Below are positions 1-10,129 of a stretch of DNA of 64,000 nt, one piece after another; within the stretch, counting starts at the first letter, position 1, and every line of letters starts with the position of its first letter. This DNA comes from Mizugakiibacter sp. Lineage in GTDB: Bacteria > Pseudomonadota > Gammaproteobacteria > Xanthomonadales > Rhodanobacteraceae. The notes beneath the pieces are model-generated. The model had not been told where the DNA came from and did no database searches. It saw nothing but the letters and a program-made list of their open reading frames with translations. The DNA is taken from positions 1 through 64,000 of the forward strand of contig QILI01000133.1 in the NCBI GenBank assembly GCA_003233305.1. Reading direction: 5' to 3'. The position numbers and the translations under genes are program-made.

Positions 1-879
1 GCGTTCCCTGCTGACCCGGGTGCACTGCACATCAGTAAGGCCGGCTTGGCTACCCATGGTTTCTAGTTCGGCCTGTCGGAAACCCTGGTTGACATGATCG
101 AACGGTGCCACCGTATTTTGGTGCGAATGGTGGGCCAAAGTGGCAGCCAGCAGACGGCCTCCCGGGCGCAGCACCCGAACGGCTTCATTCAGCGCCAACT
201 GTGGCTGCTCACTGTAGGTCAACGCATGCATCATCAGGACCAGATCAAAGCGTGCATCAGCGAATTTAAGCGCATGCATATCACCTTCACACACCTGGAC
301 ATTAGAGTGAACTTGCAGGCGTTTGCGGGCCGCCGCTACGACCTGCACGCCCTGATCGACACAGGTGATCGAATGAGCATGGGGGGCCAACAACTCGGCC
401 AGTACACCATCTCCAGAAGCCACATCGAGGACGTCGCCCGATTCCAGCAATTGCAGCAGACTGCGGGCCAGAGTTTCCCAGGTGCGACCGGGGGAATAAT
501 GCCGTTCCATATCACCGGCAACACTGTCGGCCCATCCTGATTGCCGCGCACGTCGTGCCAGTACAGTTGGCAGGCGTTCGGCATCACTCTTGAGCTGGGC
601 GTCGTGGATGCCTTCGCGCAGTACCGTGAGCATCGCGTCACGTCCAGGATCCTGGCCCAGGCTAGCGCGATAATAAGCGGATACTCCGGCCCGCCGATCA
701 TGGACCAAACCGGCTGCGCGTAGGCGGGCCAGATGGGTCGATACCCGGGGTTGGGCCAGACTGAGTACCTCGGCGATCTCGGCAACAGTCAGTTCTTCGC
801 GTTCCAGCAAGGCAATCAGACGCATCCGCGTCGGGTCGGCGAGAAGGCGTAGCAGATGGGAGGTAGCAGCGAGATCCAA
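1..879 (-). CDS. ArsR/SmtB-type HTH regulator fused to a SAM-dependent methyltransferase domain (3' end truncated by window edge; probable TTG start)
   Basis: Manual reverse-strand translation: LDLAATSHLLRLLADPTRMRLIALLEREELTVAEIAEVLSLAQPRVSTHLARLRAAGLV...(ArsR wHTH) followed by ...LLQLLESGDVLDVASGDGVLAELLAPHAHSITCVDQG...VCEGDMHALKFADARFDLVLMMHALTYSEQPQLALNEAVRVLRPGGRLLAATLAHH (class I methyltransferase). Open to window edge, so absent from the ORF track. Confidence 0.85.
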   Translation of the reverse strand, partial: MDLAATSHLLRLLADPTRMRLIALLEREELTVAEIAEVLSLAQPRVSTHLARLRAAGLVHDRRAGVSAYYRASLGQDPGRDAMLTVLREGIHDAQLKSDAERLPTVLARRARQSGWADSVAGDMERHYSPGRTWETLARSLLQLLESGDVLDVASGDGVLAELLAPHAHSITCVDQGVQVVAAARKRLQVHSNVQVCEGDMHALKFADARFDLVLMMHALTYSEQPQLALNEAVRVLRPGGRLLAATLAHHSHQNTVAPFDHVNQGFRQAELETMGSQAGLTDVQCTRVSRER

Positions 880-918
880 GCCTTGTATCCATGTATCGCG
901 ATATAGGGATACAAGGCT
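879..918. promoter_or_regulatory. Nested inverted repeat, candidate operator of the ArsR-type gene
   Basis: AGCCTTGTATCC (879-890) / GGATACAAGGCT (907-918) is a perfect 12-bp inverted repeat enclosing a TATCGCGATA palindrome (894-903), at the 5' end of the ArsR-like CDS. Confidence 0.5.
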
Positions 919-1071
919 AGAGCTGTGCCCTTTGACGGTCAAGCGAAATCGATTCGGCTGTTCAATGGCGATTCAAGCACATGGACGTGCTGTGCGAATC
1001 GGAGAATCTCGAAATCTGTAGACCTTGCTATGACGCGAAGGCTGGCCATGGTGACGTGATTCAACACTAAT

Positions 1072-1414
1072 TAGTGTAGTGCTTCATCATGTTTGAAGCG
1101 TTTTATTCAGGGACTGTCTTGCGTGGATAACTTGCTGTGGAGACTCCCACAATGGATGGGTTCATGTTGACACCCGGTACGCCCCTGCTGCCGGTGGCCA
1201 TGGATGTGTGGCGAGTTTACTTTGCTGTAGACACCCATTCCAGATCCCGGATCTAGGCCCGGGATAACCAAAATACTGAGAGACGGCAATCCGGAATGAT
1301 GAGATTTTTTGTGGTCTCCATACCTTCTCCAGTCGTTCTCGTTGCAGGCAGGAATCCAGTGCAAGCAGTCATGACCAGGCAATGGGCATCCGCCATTTAT
1401 AAAGCACTACACTA
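1072..1414. repeat. MITE-like unit bounded by 13-bp inverted repeats
   Basis: TAGTGTAGTGCTT (1072-1084) and AAGCACTACACTA (1402-1414) are perfect reverse complements; interior is non-coding and holds ATCCCGG...CCGGGAT (1244-1250/1259-1265). Confidence 0.45.
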
Positions 1415-1632
1415 GCCTCCGGGGTTTCCGGGAGTAGCCGATTGTGGGGTGGGTATGATGTACTCCATCGGAGTCGTCTGCACGGGATTCACGAGAATAG
1501 GGTGACCGGTAATCCTGTATTCCACCGCTGATCCTGCTCCGTTCCTTCTACCGGTTGGTAACTTCCTACGGTTAGAATAGGCGGCTCGCATTTTTATTTC
1601 CATCGTCTTGACGTATCGACCCGGAGGATTTC

Positions 1633-2796
1633 ATGGATTTCCAGTTCACTGAAGATCAGCTTTCAATCCAGTCTATTGCTCGTGATTTTGCGCAGCGCCG
1701 GATTGCTCCGGTTGCGGCCGAGTTTGATCGCACCGGCCAATTTCCGCTGGACAATATTCGTGAGATGGGTCAGCTCGGACTGATGGGCATCGAGGTGCCC
1801 GCTGAATATGGTGGCGCGGGTATGGATCCGATCAGCTACGTGTTGGCAATGATTGAAATCGCCGCGGCCGATGCGGCCCATGCAACTATTATGTCGGTGA
1901 ACAATTCCCTGTTCTGCAACGGTATTCTTGCCTATGGAACTGAGGAGCAGAAGCAGAAATACGTCAAGGCGATTGCCTCGGGCCAGGCGATCGGTGCCTA
2001 TGCATTGACCGAGCCACAGTCAGGATCGGATGCCTCGAACATGCATACCGGTGCGGTGAAGAGTGTCGATGGTAGCCATTATGTGATTACTGGCAAGAAG
2101 AGCTGGATTACCTCCGGGCCGGTCGCCCGTTACATCGTGTTATTTGCAATTACCACGCCGGGTATCGGTGCCAAGGGTGTCAGTGCTTTCATCATCGATA
2201 CCGAGAAGGAAGGCTTTCATCGGGGCAAGACCGAGCCCAAGCTTGGCATCCGCGCCTCGGCAACCTGCGAGATCGAATTTAGCGAGTATCAATGTCTGGC
2301 GGAAAATCTGTTGGGAGAGGAAGGCCAAGGCTTCGCTATTGCCATGAATGTACTTGATGCCGGCCGCATCGGCATCGCCTCGCAGTCCGTCGGCATCGCC
2401 CGTGCTGCTTATGAGGCGGCCCTGGAATGGACCCGTGAACGCAAAGCCTTTGGTAAGGCCATCGGTAGCTTCCAGATGATCCAGGCCAAGATCGCCGATA
2501 TGAAGTGCCGACTGGATGCGGCGACCCTGCTTACCTTGCGTGCTGCTTGGGCCAAGGGTAATGCTGCGCGTACGGGTGGCCGCTTTGGCACTGAGGCTTC
2601 GGTGGCCAAGCTGGTGGCCTCGGAGACCGCCATGTTTGTCAGCCATCAGGCACTACAAATTCATGGTGGTATGGGCTATTCCAAGGAAATGCCGCTGGAG
2701 CGATATTTCCGTGACGCCAAGATCACCGAAATCTATGAAGGTACCAGTGAAATCCAGCGTATGGTGATTGCTCGCAACGAAACCGGACTACGCTGA
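1633..2796 (+). CDS. Acyl-CoA dehydrogenase
   Basis: 387 aa; MDFQFTEDQLSIQSIARDFAQRRIAPVAAEFD..., YALTEPQSGSDASNMHT, QIHGGMGYSKEMPLERYFRDAKITEIYEGTSEIQRMVIAR. Confidence 0.95.
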   Translation: MDFQFTEDQLSIQSIARDFAQRRIAPVAAEFDRTGQFPLDNIREMGQLGLMGIEVPAEYGGAGMDPISYVLAMIEIAAADAAHATIMSVNNSLFCNGILAYGTEEQKQKYVKAIASGQAIGAYALTEPQSGSDASNMHTGAVKSVDGSHYVITGKKSWITSGPVARYIVLFAITTPGIGAKGVSAFIIDTEKEGFHRGKTEPKLGIRASATCEIEFSEYQCLAENLLGEEGQGFAIAMNVLDAGRIGIASQSVGIARAAYEAALEWTRERKAFGKAIGSFQMIQAKIADMKCRLDAATLLTLRAAWAKGNAARTGGRFGTEASVAKLVASETAMFVSHQALQIHGGMGYSKEMPLERYFRDAKITEIYEGTSEIQRMVIARNETGLR

Positions 2797-2929
2797 GGCT
2801 CCGGTTTCCATGCAAAATCAGGTACAGGCCTGAAACCTACCCATCATGTGATGGTGTTGGGCTCGGCTTCAGTCACTTCCAGGTCGAGCAGGCTTCTGCT
2901 ATTCCTGGGACGACTGCAGGAGATCCGGG

Positions 2930-4528
2930 TCAAGGACCGATGTGTGGAATGAAGGTGGGATTACGTCGGTCGTGCGTGGCCTGCTCAAAGCCGTAGGCAA
3001 TGGTAATCAGCTTTGGCTCGCTCCATTTGCGACCGAAAAAGCTGATACCCACGGGTAATCCGTGTACCAGACCCATCGGTACACTAATATCGGGGTAGCC
3101 CGCTACCGCTGCCTCACCGGCGCTACCACCGAGATAGTGACCACCATCCACTGGATCGACTACCCAGGCTGGAGCCGTAGTGGGCGCGACTAGGGCATCG
3201 AGGTGGTATTGGTTCATGGCGGCATCGATCCCTTCCGGCCCGGCCAGACGCTGGGCCTCGGTGCGAGCCTTGATATACACCGGATCGGTCAGCGGGCCAC
3301 GTTTTTCGGCTTCAATAAATAGCTGCTGGCCAAACCACGGCATTTCTCGCTTGGCATGTTTGCGGTTGAAAGCAATCAGCTCAGTGAGATTCTTTTCCTT
3401 TACCCCGGGGCGAGTAGCAAGGTAGGCGTTGATGTCATGTTTGAATTCATAGGACAAGGCGATATTTTCATCCTTGTCGAAGGCGTGCAGATGTGGGATC
3501 ACTACCGGGTCAATAATAATGGCACCGGCTGCACGCATGGCGGCAATGGCCTGGTCGAACAGTTTGTCGGTACCGGCTTGATAACCGCTGAGAGCTCGCA
3601 CTATGCCAATGCGCTTGCCCTTTAGCCCGTTGGGTATCAGAAAACGGCTGTAGTCGGTGGCGTGCTGATTGGCATTCACCGTAGCCGGGTCCCGTGGATC
3701 ACTGCCGGCCATGGCGGTTAGCAGTATGGCTGCATCGCGTACGTCTCGGGCCATAGGACCGGCAGTATCCTGGGCATGACTGACGGGGATGATGCCAGTG
3801 CGGCTGACCAGCCCGACGCTGGGTTTGATGCCAACCACACCGTTCATCGAGGACGGGCACATGATCGAGCCGTCGGTTTCGGTACCGACCGCTACCGGTA
3901 CGTAGCCCACTGATACCGACACCGCCGAACCCGAACTGGAGCCGCAGGCGGTACGGTCAAGCACATATGGATTACGGGTGAGCCCACCCCGCCCACTCCA
4001 TCCGGCGATGGAATGGTTGCCGCGATAATTGGCCCATTCACTGAGATTGGCCTTGCCCAGAATCACCATGCCCGCGGCACGCAGTTTGGCTACAAAACTG
4101 GCATCACGCGGAGCGGGTGCCCCCATCAGGGCAAGAGAACCGGCGCTGGTAAGCATGCGGTCACCCGTATCGATATTGTCCTTAAGCAGAATGGGGATGC
4201 CCCATAGCAGACCATGGGCTTTACCTTGGGCTCGTTCGCGGTCGAGTTTGCGGGCGATGCTCAGTGCATCAGGGTTCAGTTCGATGACCGCATGCAGATC
4301 CGGCCCGTGTTTGTCCAGCGCGTGGATACGGCGAATGGCGGCTTTCACCAGTTGCACGGACGTCAGCTTACCGTCCTGCATGGCTTGGTGGAGTTGGGTG
4401 ATGTTTGCGTAGGTGTACGGGTCCTGGTGGTGATCAGGTTTTGCGGGAGAAATTCCGACGGCGGTACTTGCTGCCGTGGCTGATAAACCGACCAGAGTGA
4501 GTAACAGGAGCAAATGCAACCGACGCAT
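2930..4528 (-). CDS. Amidase (amidase-signature family) with predicted N-terminal signal peptide
   Basis: LLKDNIDTGDRMLTSAGSLAL, GKANLSEWANYR, TACGSSSGSAVSVSVG; likely start MRRLHLLLLLTLVGLSATAAS inside the longer ORF. Confidence 0.9.
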   Translation of the reverse strand: MRRLHLLLLLTLVGLSATAASTAVGISPAKPDHHQDPYTYANITQLHQAMQDGKLTSVQLVKAAIRRIHALDKHGPDLHAVIELNPDALSIARKLDRERAQGKAHGLLWGIPILLKDNIDTGDRMLTSAGSLALMGAPAPRDASFVAKLRAAGMVILGKANLSEWANYRGNHSIAGWSGRGGLTRNPYVLDRTACGSSSGSAVSVSVGYVPVAVGTETDGSIMCPSSMNGVVGIKPSVGLVSRTGIIPVSHAQDTAGPMARDVRDAAILLTAMAGSDPRDPATVNANQHATDYSRFLIPNGLKGKRIGIVRALSGYQAGTDKLFDQAIAAMRAAGAIIIDPVVIPHLHAFDKDENIALSYEFKHDINAYLATRPGVKEKNLTELIAFNRKHAKREMPWFGQQLFIEAEKRGPLTDPVYIKARTEAQRLAGPEGIDAAMNQYHLDALVAPTTAPAWVVDPVDGGHYLGGSAGEAAVAGYPDISVPMGLVHGLPVGISFFGRKWSEPKLITIAYGFEQATHDRRNPTFIPHIGP

Positions 4529-4736
4529 GAATGGTCCCCTTGGCAACATAGACACGGCTTTTTCAAGTCTTACGACAGGCCCCCACCCACTGGCAAGCCT
4601 GAGAACGCAGACAATCCTTGTCCGAACCAGCATGCAACATACTAACAGTCTGTTGGAGAAGCGATTGAGACAGGAGAAATCGACTTGTGAGTACCCTCGT
4701 CTGTATGTCTAACCAGAATGGCTGCCATGCAAACGT

Positions 4737-5462
4737 TCAGCCAGCGCGGCGCTGGGCAAAACGCTGATCGAGCTTGTCGAGGTTTTGCAACGAAAGCAGA
4801 TGGGCATAGATCAGACCCATGGCACCGTTGGCAAGCAGACTTTGCGCCGTATCAGCCGACAGTTTCTTGAGCTTTTCTTCGTCGATGGTCCACATGCCCT
4901 GGATCACTCGGGGTGCCGATCCGTCTTGAGGTGCGGATTGCAGATTTTTTGCTTCCAGCAGGCCATGCTTGTTCAGTTCATTAACGAAAGTTTGGGTGGC
5001 CGCTACAAAACCCTGGTATTCCTTGAGAAAATCCACCACTCGCTTGAGGGCTTCGGTTTCCTTGCCTTCTTCGTCAAAAAGTGCCTCGCCTTGCTCGGTA
5101 TTCAGACCTGCGTAGCCTTCATCAATGAAAATCTGGAAACGTTCTCCATCTTCAGCCAGCACAAATGGATAGCGGCGCACGAAAGCCGGGATGTAGCCAT
5201 CGCTCCAGTTACCTTCGGCATCGACGAACAGGTTTTCACCGGATTGTAAACCGACCAAAGCAGAAGGCAGTACACTCTCGGCCTTTTCACCCACAAAGAC
5301 GATGGGATAGTCTCTGGCGATGCGGCCCATTTCGGCGATGACTAAGGGTACCGCGTTCAACTCTCGCGCATGGGCCATGGACTGGCTGGCGCGTAGTCGA
5401 AACGTGGCATGTTTTTCGCGGTTGAGTGGTACCGGATGGTCATAGATAAGCAGGGTTTTCAC
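4737..5462 (-). CDS. SapC family protein
   Basis: 241 aa; MKTLLIYDHPVPLNREKHATFRLRASQSMAHARELNAVPLVIAEMGRIARDYPIVFVGEK... resembles SapC family. Confidence 0.8.
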   Translation of the reverse strand: MKTLLIYDHPVPLNREKHATFRLRASQSMAHARELNAVPLVIAEMGRIARDYPIVFVGEKAESVLPSALVGLQSGENLFVDAEGNWSDGYIPAFVRRYPFVLAEDGERFQIFIDEGYAGLNTEQGEALFDEEGKETEALKRVVDFLKEYQGFVAATQTFVNELNKHGLLEAKNLQSAPQDGSAPRVIQGMWTIDEEKLKKLSADTAQSLLANGAMGLIYAHLLSLQNLDKLDQRFAQRRAG

Positions 5463-5608
5463 CGGGGCATTCCTGGTCGACGAAGTACAATAGGCCGTTG
5501 ATTGTAGCGGTAATGGGTCAACCGCAGGTGGGTATCGGCTAGGTGCAGGTACAATTTGGCCTTAGCTGTGAATCGCTGCCCCCTACAAACTTTTTGTGAG
5601 TATTATCC

Positions 5609-7015
5609 ATGACGCTTATTCCTGTGCTGCTTTCAGGTGGATCCGGCACCCGGTTGTGGCCGTTGTCACGTGAGGCGTATCCCAAGCAGTTTCTGCCCCT
5701 GGCTGGGGAAGATAGTTTGTTGCAGTCAACCTGGAGACGGGTGGCACCGTTGGCAGGTACTGCAGCGGTGGTAGTTGCCAATGAAAATCATCGCTTCATG
5801 GCCGCAGAACAATTGCGTGCGGTGGGTTGCGAACCAGCTCCGATGTTGCTGGAGCCGGTGGGCCGTAATACGGCACCGGCAATTGCTGTGGCGGCCATGG
5901 CCGCCTTGGAGCGGTTCGAAGATGCTGTGTTGCTGGTGTTGCCAACCGATCACACGGTAGGCGATGAACCGGCCTTTCTTGATGCTGTGCGAGTGGCACT
6001 ACCGGCAGCGGAAGCCGGTCGGCTGGTGACCTTTGGTATTGTGCCCAGTGGGCCGGAGACCGGCTATGGCTATATCCAGGCAGAGCTCGGCGAGGGGCTA
6101 CGCGGGGTGCGGCGCTTTGTTGAAAAACCGGATCGCATTCGGGCCGAAGGTTGGCTTGCCGAGGGTGGTTACTACTGGAACAGTGGCATGTTTCTGTTCA
6201 CTGCACAGCGTTATCTACAGGAGTTGGAGCGTTGGCGTCCGGAGATTCTGGAATGCTGTCGCAACGCTTATAAACAGGCTCGCCGCGATCCAGATTTCAC
6301 CCGTCTCGATGCCGAGGCGTTTGCCAGCTGTGCCGCTGATTCAATCGATTATGCGGTGATGGAAAAAACCACCGATGCGGCGGTATTGCCGGTGGATATC
6401 GGTTGGAGCGATGTGGGTTCGTGGGCGGCACTGGGGGAAATACAACAACAGGATGCCAGCGGCAATATTCAACACGGCGATGTGTTGGCCCTGGATTGTC
6501 ACAATACCTATGCCTGGGGTGAACGGCGCCTGCTGGCGCTGATCGGGCTGGATGACGTGGTGGTGGTGGATTCGGATGATGCCCTGCTGGTAGCCCATAA
6601 GGACCGGGTGCAGGACGTCAAGGCCATCGTGCAGCGCTTGCGTGAGGAAGGACGCAGCGAAGCGACCTGGCACCGCAAAGTGTATCGGCCATGGGGTGCT
6701 TACGATTGCATCGATCAGGCAGAACGCTTTCAGGTCAAGCACATCACGGTCAAGCCGGGTGCCGCCCTGTCTTTGCAGATGCATCACCATCGTGCGGAAC
6801 ACTGGATTGTGGTCCAGGGTACGGCTCGGGTGACCCGGGGGGAAGAGGTGTTTCTGCTCTCCGAAAACGCCTCCACCTATATCCCCGTCGGTACCCGGCA
6901 TCGTCTGGAGAATCCCGGCAAGCTACCATTGGAACTCATCGAAGTGCAGTCAGGTTCCTATCTTGGTGAGGACGATATTATCCGTTTTGAGGATGTCTAT
7001 GGACGCAAGCTCTGA
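5609..7015 (+). CDS. manC: Mannose-1-phosphate guanylyltransferase / mannose-6-phosphate isomerase (bifunctional)
   Basis: 468 aa; [35 protein letters not shown]-terminal cupin [51 protein letters not shown]. Confidence 0.95.
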   Translation: MTLIPVLLSGGSGTRLWPLSREAYPKQFLPLAGEDSLLQSTWRRVAPLAGTAAVVVANENHRFMAAEQLRAVGCEPAPMLLEPVGRNTAPAIAVAAMAALERFEDAVLLVLPTDHTVGDEPAFLDAVRVALPAAEAGRLVTFGIVPSGPETGYGYIQAELGEGLRGVRRFVEKPDRIRAEGWLAEGGYYWNSGMFLFTAQRYLQELERWRPEILECCRNAYKQARRDPDFTRLDAEAFASCAADSIDYAVMEKTTDAAVLPVDIGWSDVGSWAALGEIQQQDASGNIQHGDVLALDCHNTYAWGERRLLALIGLDDVVVVDSDDALLVAHKDRVQDVKAIVQRLREEGRSEATWHRKVYRPWGAYDCIDQAERFQVKHITVKPGAALSLQMHHHRAEHWIVVQGTARVTRGEEVFLLSENASTYIPVGTRHRLENPGKLPLELIEVQSGSYLGEDDIIRFEDVYGRKL

Positions 7016-7922
7016 GTTGTTACAGCCCCTTTCCCATCTCGATCATCTTGAAGCCGAGAGTATCGGTATCTTGCGTGAAGTTGCGGCGTGCTTCCGTCAT
7101 CCGGTGCTGATGTATTCGATCGGCAAGGATTCCTCGGTACTGATACATCTGTTGAAAAAGGCCTTCGCACCGGCACCTCCGCCGATGCCACTGCTGCATG
7201 TGGATACAGGCTGGAAATTTCGCGAGATGATTACCTTTCGTGATAAGCGGGTGGCTGAGGAGGGGCTGGAACTGATTGTGCATATCAATCAGGACGGGTT
7301 GCGCGAGGGTGTGGGTCCCGTCAGTCACGGGGCGAGCGTGCATGTGGACGTGATGAAGGTAACCGCACTCAAACAGGCGCTGGATAAGTATGGATTTGAT
7401 GCGGCGATTGGTGGGGCGCGACGCGACGAGGAAAAATCTAGGGCCAAGGAGCGCGTGTTTTCCTTCCGCAGCGCTCAGCATCGCTGGGACCCGCGCAATC
7501 AACGGCCGGAATTCTGGAACCTTTACAACACCCGCATTGCCCCGGGTGAGAGCGTGCGGGTATTTCCCTTGTCAAATTGGACCGAGCTCGATGTGTGGCG
7601 GTATATCCGCCGTGAGCATATTCCCGTCGTGGCTCTGTACTTCGCTGCCGAGCGGCCGGTAGTCGATCGCGATGGGGTGTTGCTCATGGTCGATGATGAG
7701 CGTTTTCCATTACATGAAGGCGAACGGCCGTTATTGCGTAAGGTACGTTTCCGCTCGCTGGGTTGCTATCCACTGACCATCGCCGAGCCTTCGGAGGCCG
7801 ACACGCTGGATAAGATTATCGAGGAGACCCGCTTGAACCGACGTTCGGAACGCTCCGGCCGGCTGCTCGACAATACCGCCGGTACCTCTATGGAACAAAA
7901 GAAACGTGAGGGCCACTTCTGA
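6993..7922 (+). CDS. cysD: Sulfate adenylyltransferase subunit 2
   Basis: [79 protein letters not shown]; start overlaps manC end by 23 nt. Confidence 0.96.
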   Translation: MSMDASSELLQPLSHLDHLEAESIGILREVAACFRHPVLMYSIGKDSSVLIHLLKKAFAPAPPPMPLLHVDTGWKFREMITFRDKRVAEEGLELIVHINQDGLREGVGPVSHGASVHVDVMKVTALKQALDKYGFDAAIGGARRDEEKSRAKERVFSFRSAQHRWDPRNQRPEFWNLYNTRIAPGESVRVFPLSNWTELDVWRYIRREHIPVVALYFAAERPVVDRDGVLLMVDDERFPLHEGERPLLRKVRFRSLGCYPLTIAEPSEADTLDKIIEETRLNRRSERSGRLLDNTAGTSMEQKKREGHF

Positions 7923-9772
7923 TGTCGCCTATCGAATCTGGTCAACGCCCACTGTTGCGTTTTCTTACCTGCGGTAGTGTCGATGACGGCAAGAGCACGC
8001 TAATCGGCAGGCTGTTATTCGATGCCGGAGTTCTGCCGGAAGATGTGCTCGAAACCCTGGCTCGCGATAGCCGCCGAGTTGGTACTCAGGGTGAGGCACT
8101 GGATTATGCACTTTTGCTTGACGGGCTGGAGGCCGAGCGCGAGCAGGGCATCACCATCGATGTCGCCTATCGCTACTTTTCGACCGCCGAGCGATCGTTT
8201 ATTGTCGCCGATTGTCCCGGCCATGAGCAGTACACACGCAACATGGCCACCGGCGCTTCACAGTCAGAATTGGCCGTGGTGCTGGTGGATGCCTCCAAGG
8301 GGCTGCTTACGCAGACTCGGCGACATACCATGATTTGTGCGCTGCTGGGTATCCATCATGTGTTGCTGACGGTGAACAAGATGGATCGGGTTGGGTATGA
8401 GGAGGAGGTATTCCGGGCCATTGAGAGCTCGTTCTTGGACTTGGCCGGAGAACTCGGTGTTCCTGAGGTGCGTTGCCTCCCCGTCTCGGCATTGCATGGT
8501 GACCATGTGGTACACCGATCAGTGCAGATGCCGTGGTATTCCGGCCCGACCTTGCTCGAAGCGCTGCAAACGATCGAAATTGTGGATCATAGTCTGGCTG
8601 CACCCATGCGCTTACCGGTGCAGTGGGTCAATCGGCCTCACGCGGACTTTCGTGGTTACTGTGGAACTCTGGTATCAGGAAACGTGGCGCGGGGGGATGC
8701 GGTCATTGTGTTGCCTTCCGGGCGACGCACTACCGTGCAGCAGGTATTGGGTGTTGATGGTGATATCGCCTGCGCGCAAAGCGGTCAGGCTGTCACCTTG
8801 TGCTTGGATGAGGAGATCGATATCAGCCGTGGCGACGTGATTGCTGCTGCTTCGGGGCCACCGGAAGTCTCTGATCAATTTGCCTGCCATTTGCTGTGGA
8901 TGGGCGAGAGTCCGCTATTGCCCGGCCGACCCTATCAGTTGCGCCTGGGTACCCAGACTGCTTTGGCCCAGGTTACCGAAATTCGCCATCGTCTGGATAT
9001 CAATACCGGTCAGCAACTTGCAGCCCGACATCTCGAACTCAATGAAGTCGGAGTCTGTCATCTCAGTCTGGATCAGCCGGTGACTTTCGAGCCCTATGCA
9101 AAAAGCCGAGCACTGGGTGGTCTAGTACTCATCGATCGCATCAGTAATGCCACGGTGGCTGCGGGCATGCTCGATTTTGCTCTGCGTCGGGCCGCCAATA
9201 TTCACTGGCAGCATCTGGATGTGGATCAGACAACGCGGGCGACCCAGAAGGGTCAACACCCACGCTGCATCTGGTTTACCGGTCTGTCAGGGGCGGGTAA
9301 ATCCAGTATTGCCAATGCACTCGAAAAACGCTTGTTTGCGCTAGGTCATCATACCTATCTGCTCGATGGTGACAATGTCCGTCACGGACTCAACCGTGAT
9401 CTTGGCTTCACTTCTGAGGATCGGGTGGAGAATATCCGTCGAGTGGCTGAAGTGGCGCGGCTGATGGTCGATGCCGGGCTGATCGTGCTGGTTTCCTTCA
9501 TTTCGCCGTATCGGGCCGATCGTCGTATGGCACGTGAGCTGTTTGCCGGTGACGAATTCATTGAAGTATTTGTCGATACGCCGCTGGAAGTCTGTGAGCG
9601 TCGCGATGTGAAAGGCTTGTATGCCAAGGCACGGGCCGGAGACCTAGCCAACTTTACTGGGGTGAATGCTCCCTACGAGGCGCCACAATCTCCGGAAATT
9701 CATTTACACGCTGAACAATCCGATCCACCGGCGCTTGCCGAGACCATCGTAGGTTGGATCGTTGCAGATTGA
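7922..9772 (+). CDS. cysNC: Bifunctional sulfate adenylyltransferase subunit 1 / adenylylsulfate kinase
   Basis: 616 aa; GTPase [41 protein letters not shown]-terminal APS kinase [43 protein letters not shown] overlaps cysD stop. Confidence 0.96.
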   Translation: MSPIESGQRPLLRFLTCGSVDDGKSTLIGRLLFDAGVLPEDVLETLARDSRRVGTQGEALDYALLLDGLEAEREQGITIDVAYRYFSTAERSFIVADCPGHEQYTRNMATGASQSELAVVLVDASKGLLTQTRRHTMICALLGIHHVLLTVNKMDRVGYEEEVFRAIESSFLDLAGELGVPEVRCLPVSALHGDHVVHRSVQMPWYSGPTLLEALQTIEIVDHSLAAPMRLPVQWVNRPHADFRGYCGTLVSGNVARGDAVIVLPSGRRTTVQQVLGVDGDIACAQSGQAVTLCLDEEIDISRGDVIAAASGPPEVSDQFACHLLWMGESPLLPGRPYQLRLGTQTALAQVTEIRHRLDINTGQQLAARHLELNEVGVCHLSLDQPVTFEPYAKSRALGGLVLIDRISNATVAAGMLDFALRRAANIHWQHLDVDQTTRATQKGQHPRCIWFTGLSGAGKSSIANALEKRLFALGHHTYLLDGDNVRHGLNRDLGFTSEDRVENIRRVAEVARLMVDAGLIVLVSFISPYRADRRMARELFAGDEFIEVFVDTPLEVCERRDVKGLYAKARAGDLANFTGVNAPYEAPQSPEIHLHAEQSDPPALAETIVGWIVAD

Positions 9773-10129
9773 AGGATCCTTTGATAAATCTACGGCACGG
9801 CCTACTTGCTCGCTATCCAAAGTGCCTTGCATGCTGTGGCCGACTTGGGGATGGTGAATAACGGTTGCCATAACATTTACAACAAAAGCCCCATACCCTT
9901 GGTCTGGATGGCTCAGTCCAGCGACATCGTGCGGAAAGTTGTCTACACGAAACCCGCTATGAGCAAAACAGTCTAAACAGCGTGAAGCACCACACCAGGA
10001 CCCTTCATCTCGATCACTACAGCCCAGATCTTCTAACTCATTTATGGATTGAAAAATCTTAGTTGATGAGGCCGGCCTATTCTCCTGTGGAGTGAGGAAT
10101 GTGCTGAGCGGTAGTAGGGGACTTCCAGT

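Noticed and set aside
940-1070. Possible CxxC-bearing protein remnant (LCESENLEICRPCYDAKAGHGDVIQH)
   Set aside because: Short frame with an in-frame stop just upstream and no start; cannot be distinguished from chance without a search.
1107-1382. 91-aa minus-strand ORF in the intergenic region
   Set aside because: Translation (HWIPAC..., VIPGLDPGSGM) looks like read-through of intergenic repeats rather than a gene; treated as part of the MITE-like unit.
4476-4712. Small plus-strand ORF antisense to the amidase start
   Set aside because: Overlaps the amidase signal peptide on the opposite strand; no motif support.
6341-6901. 186-aa minus-strand ORF inside manC
   Set aside because: Antisense to clear ManC coding sequence; composition looks like a frame shadow.
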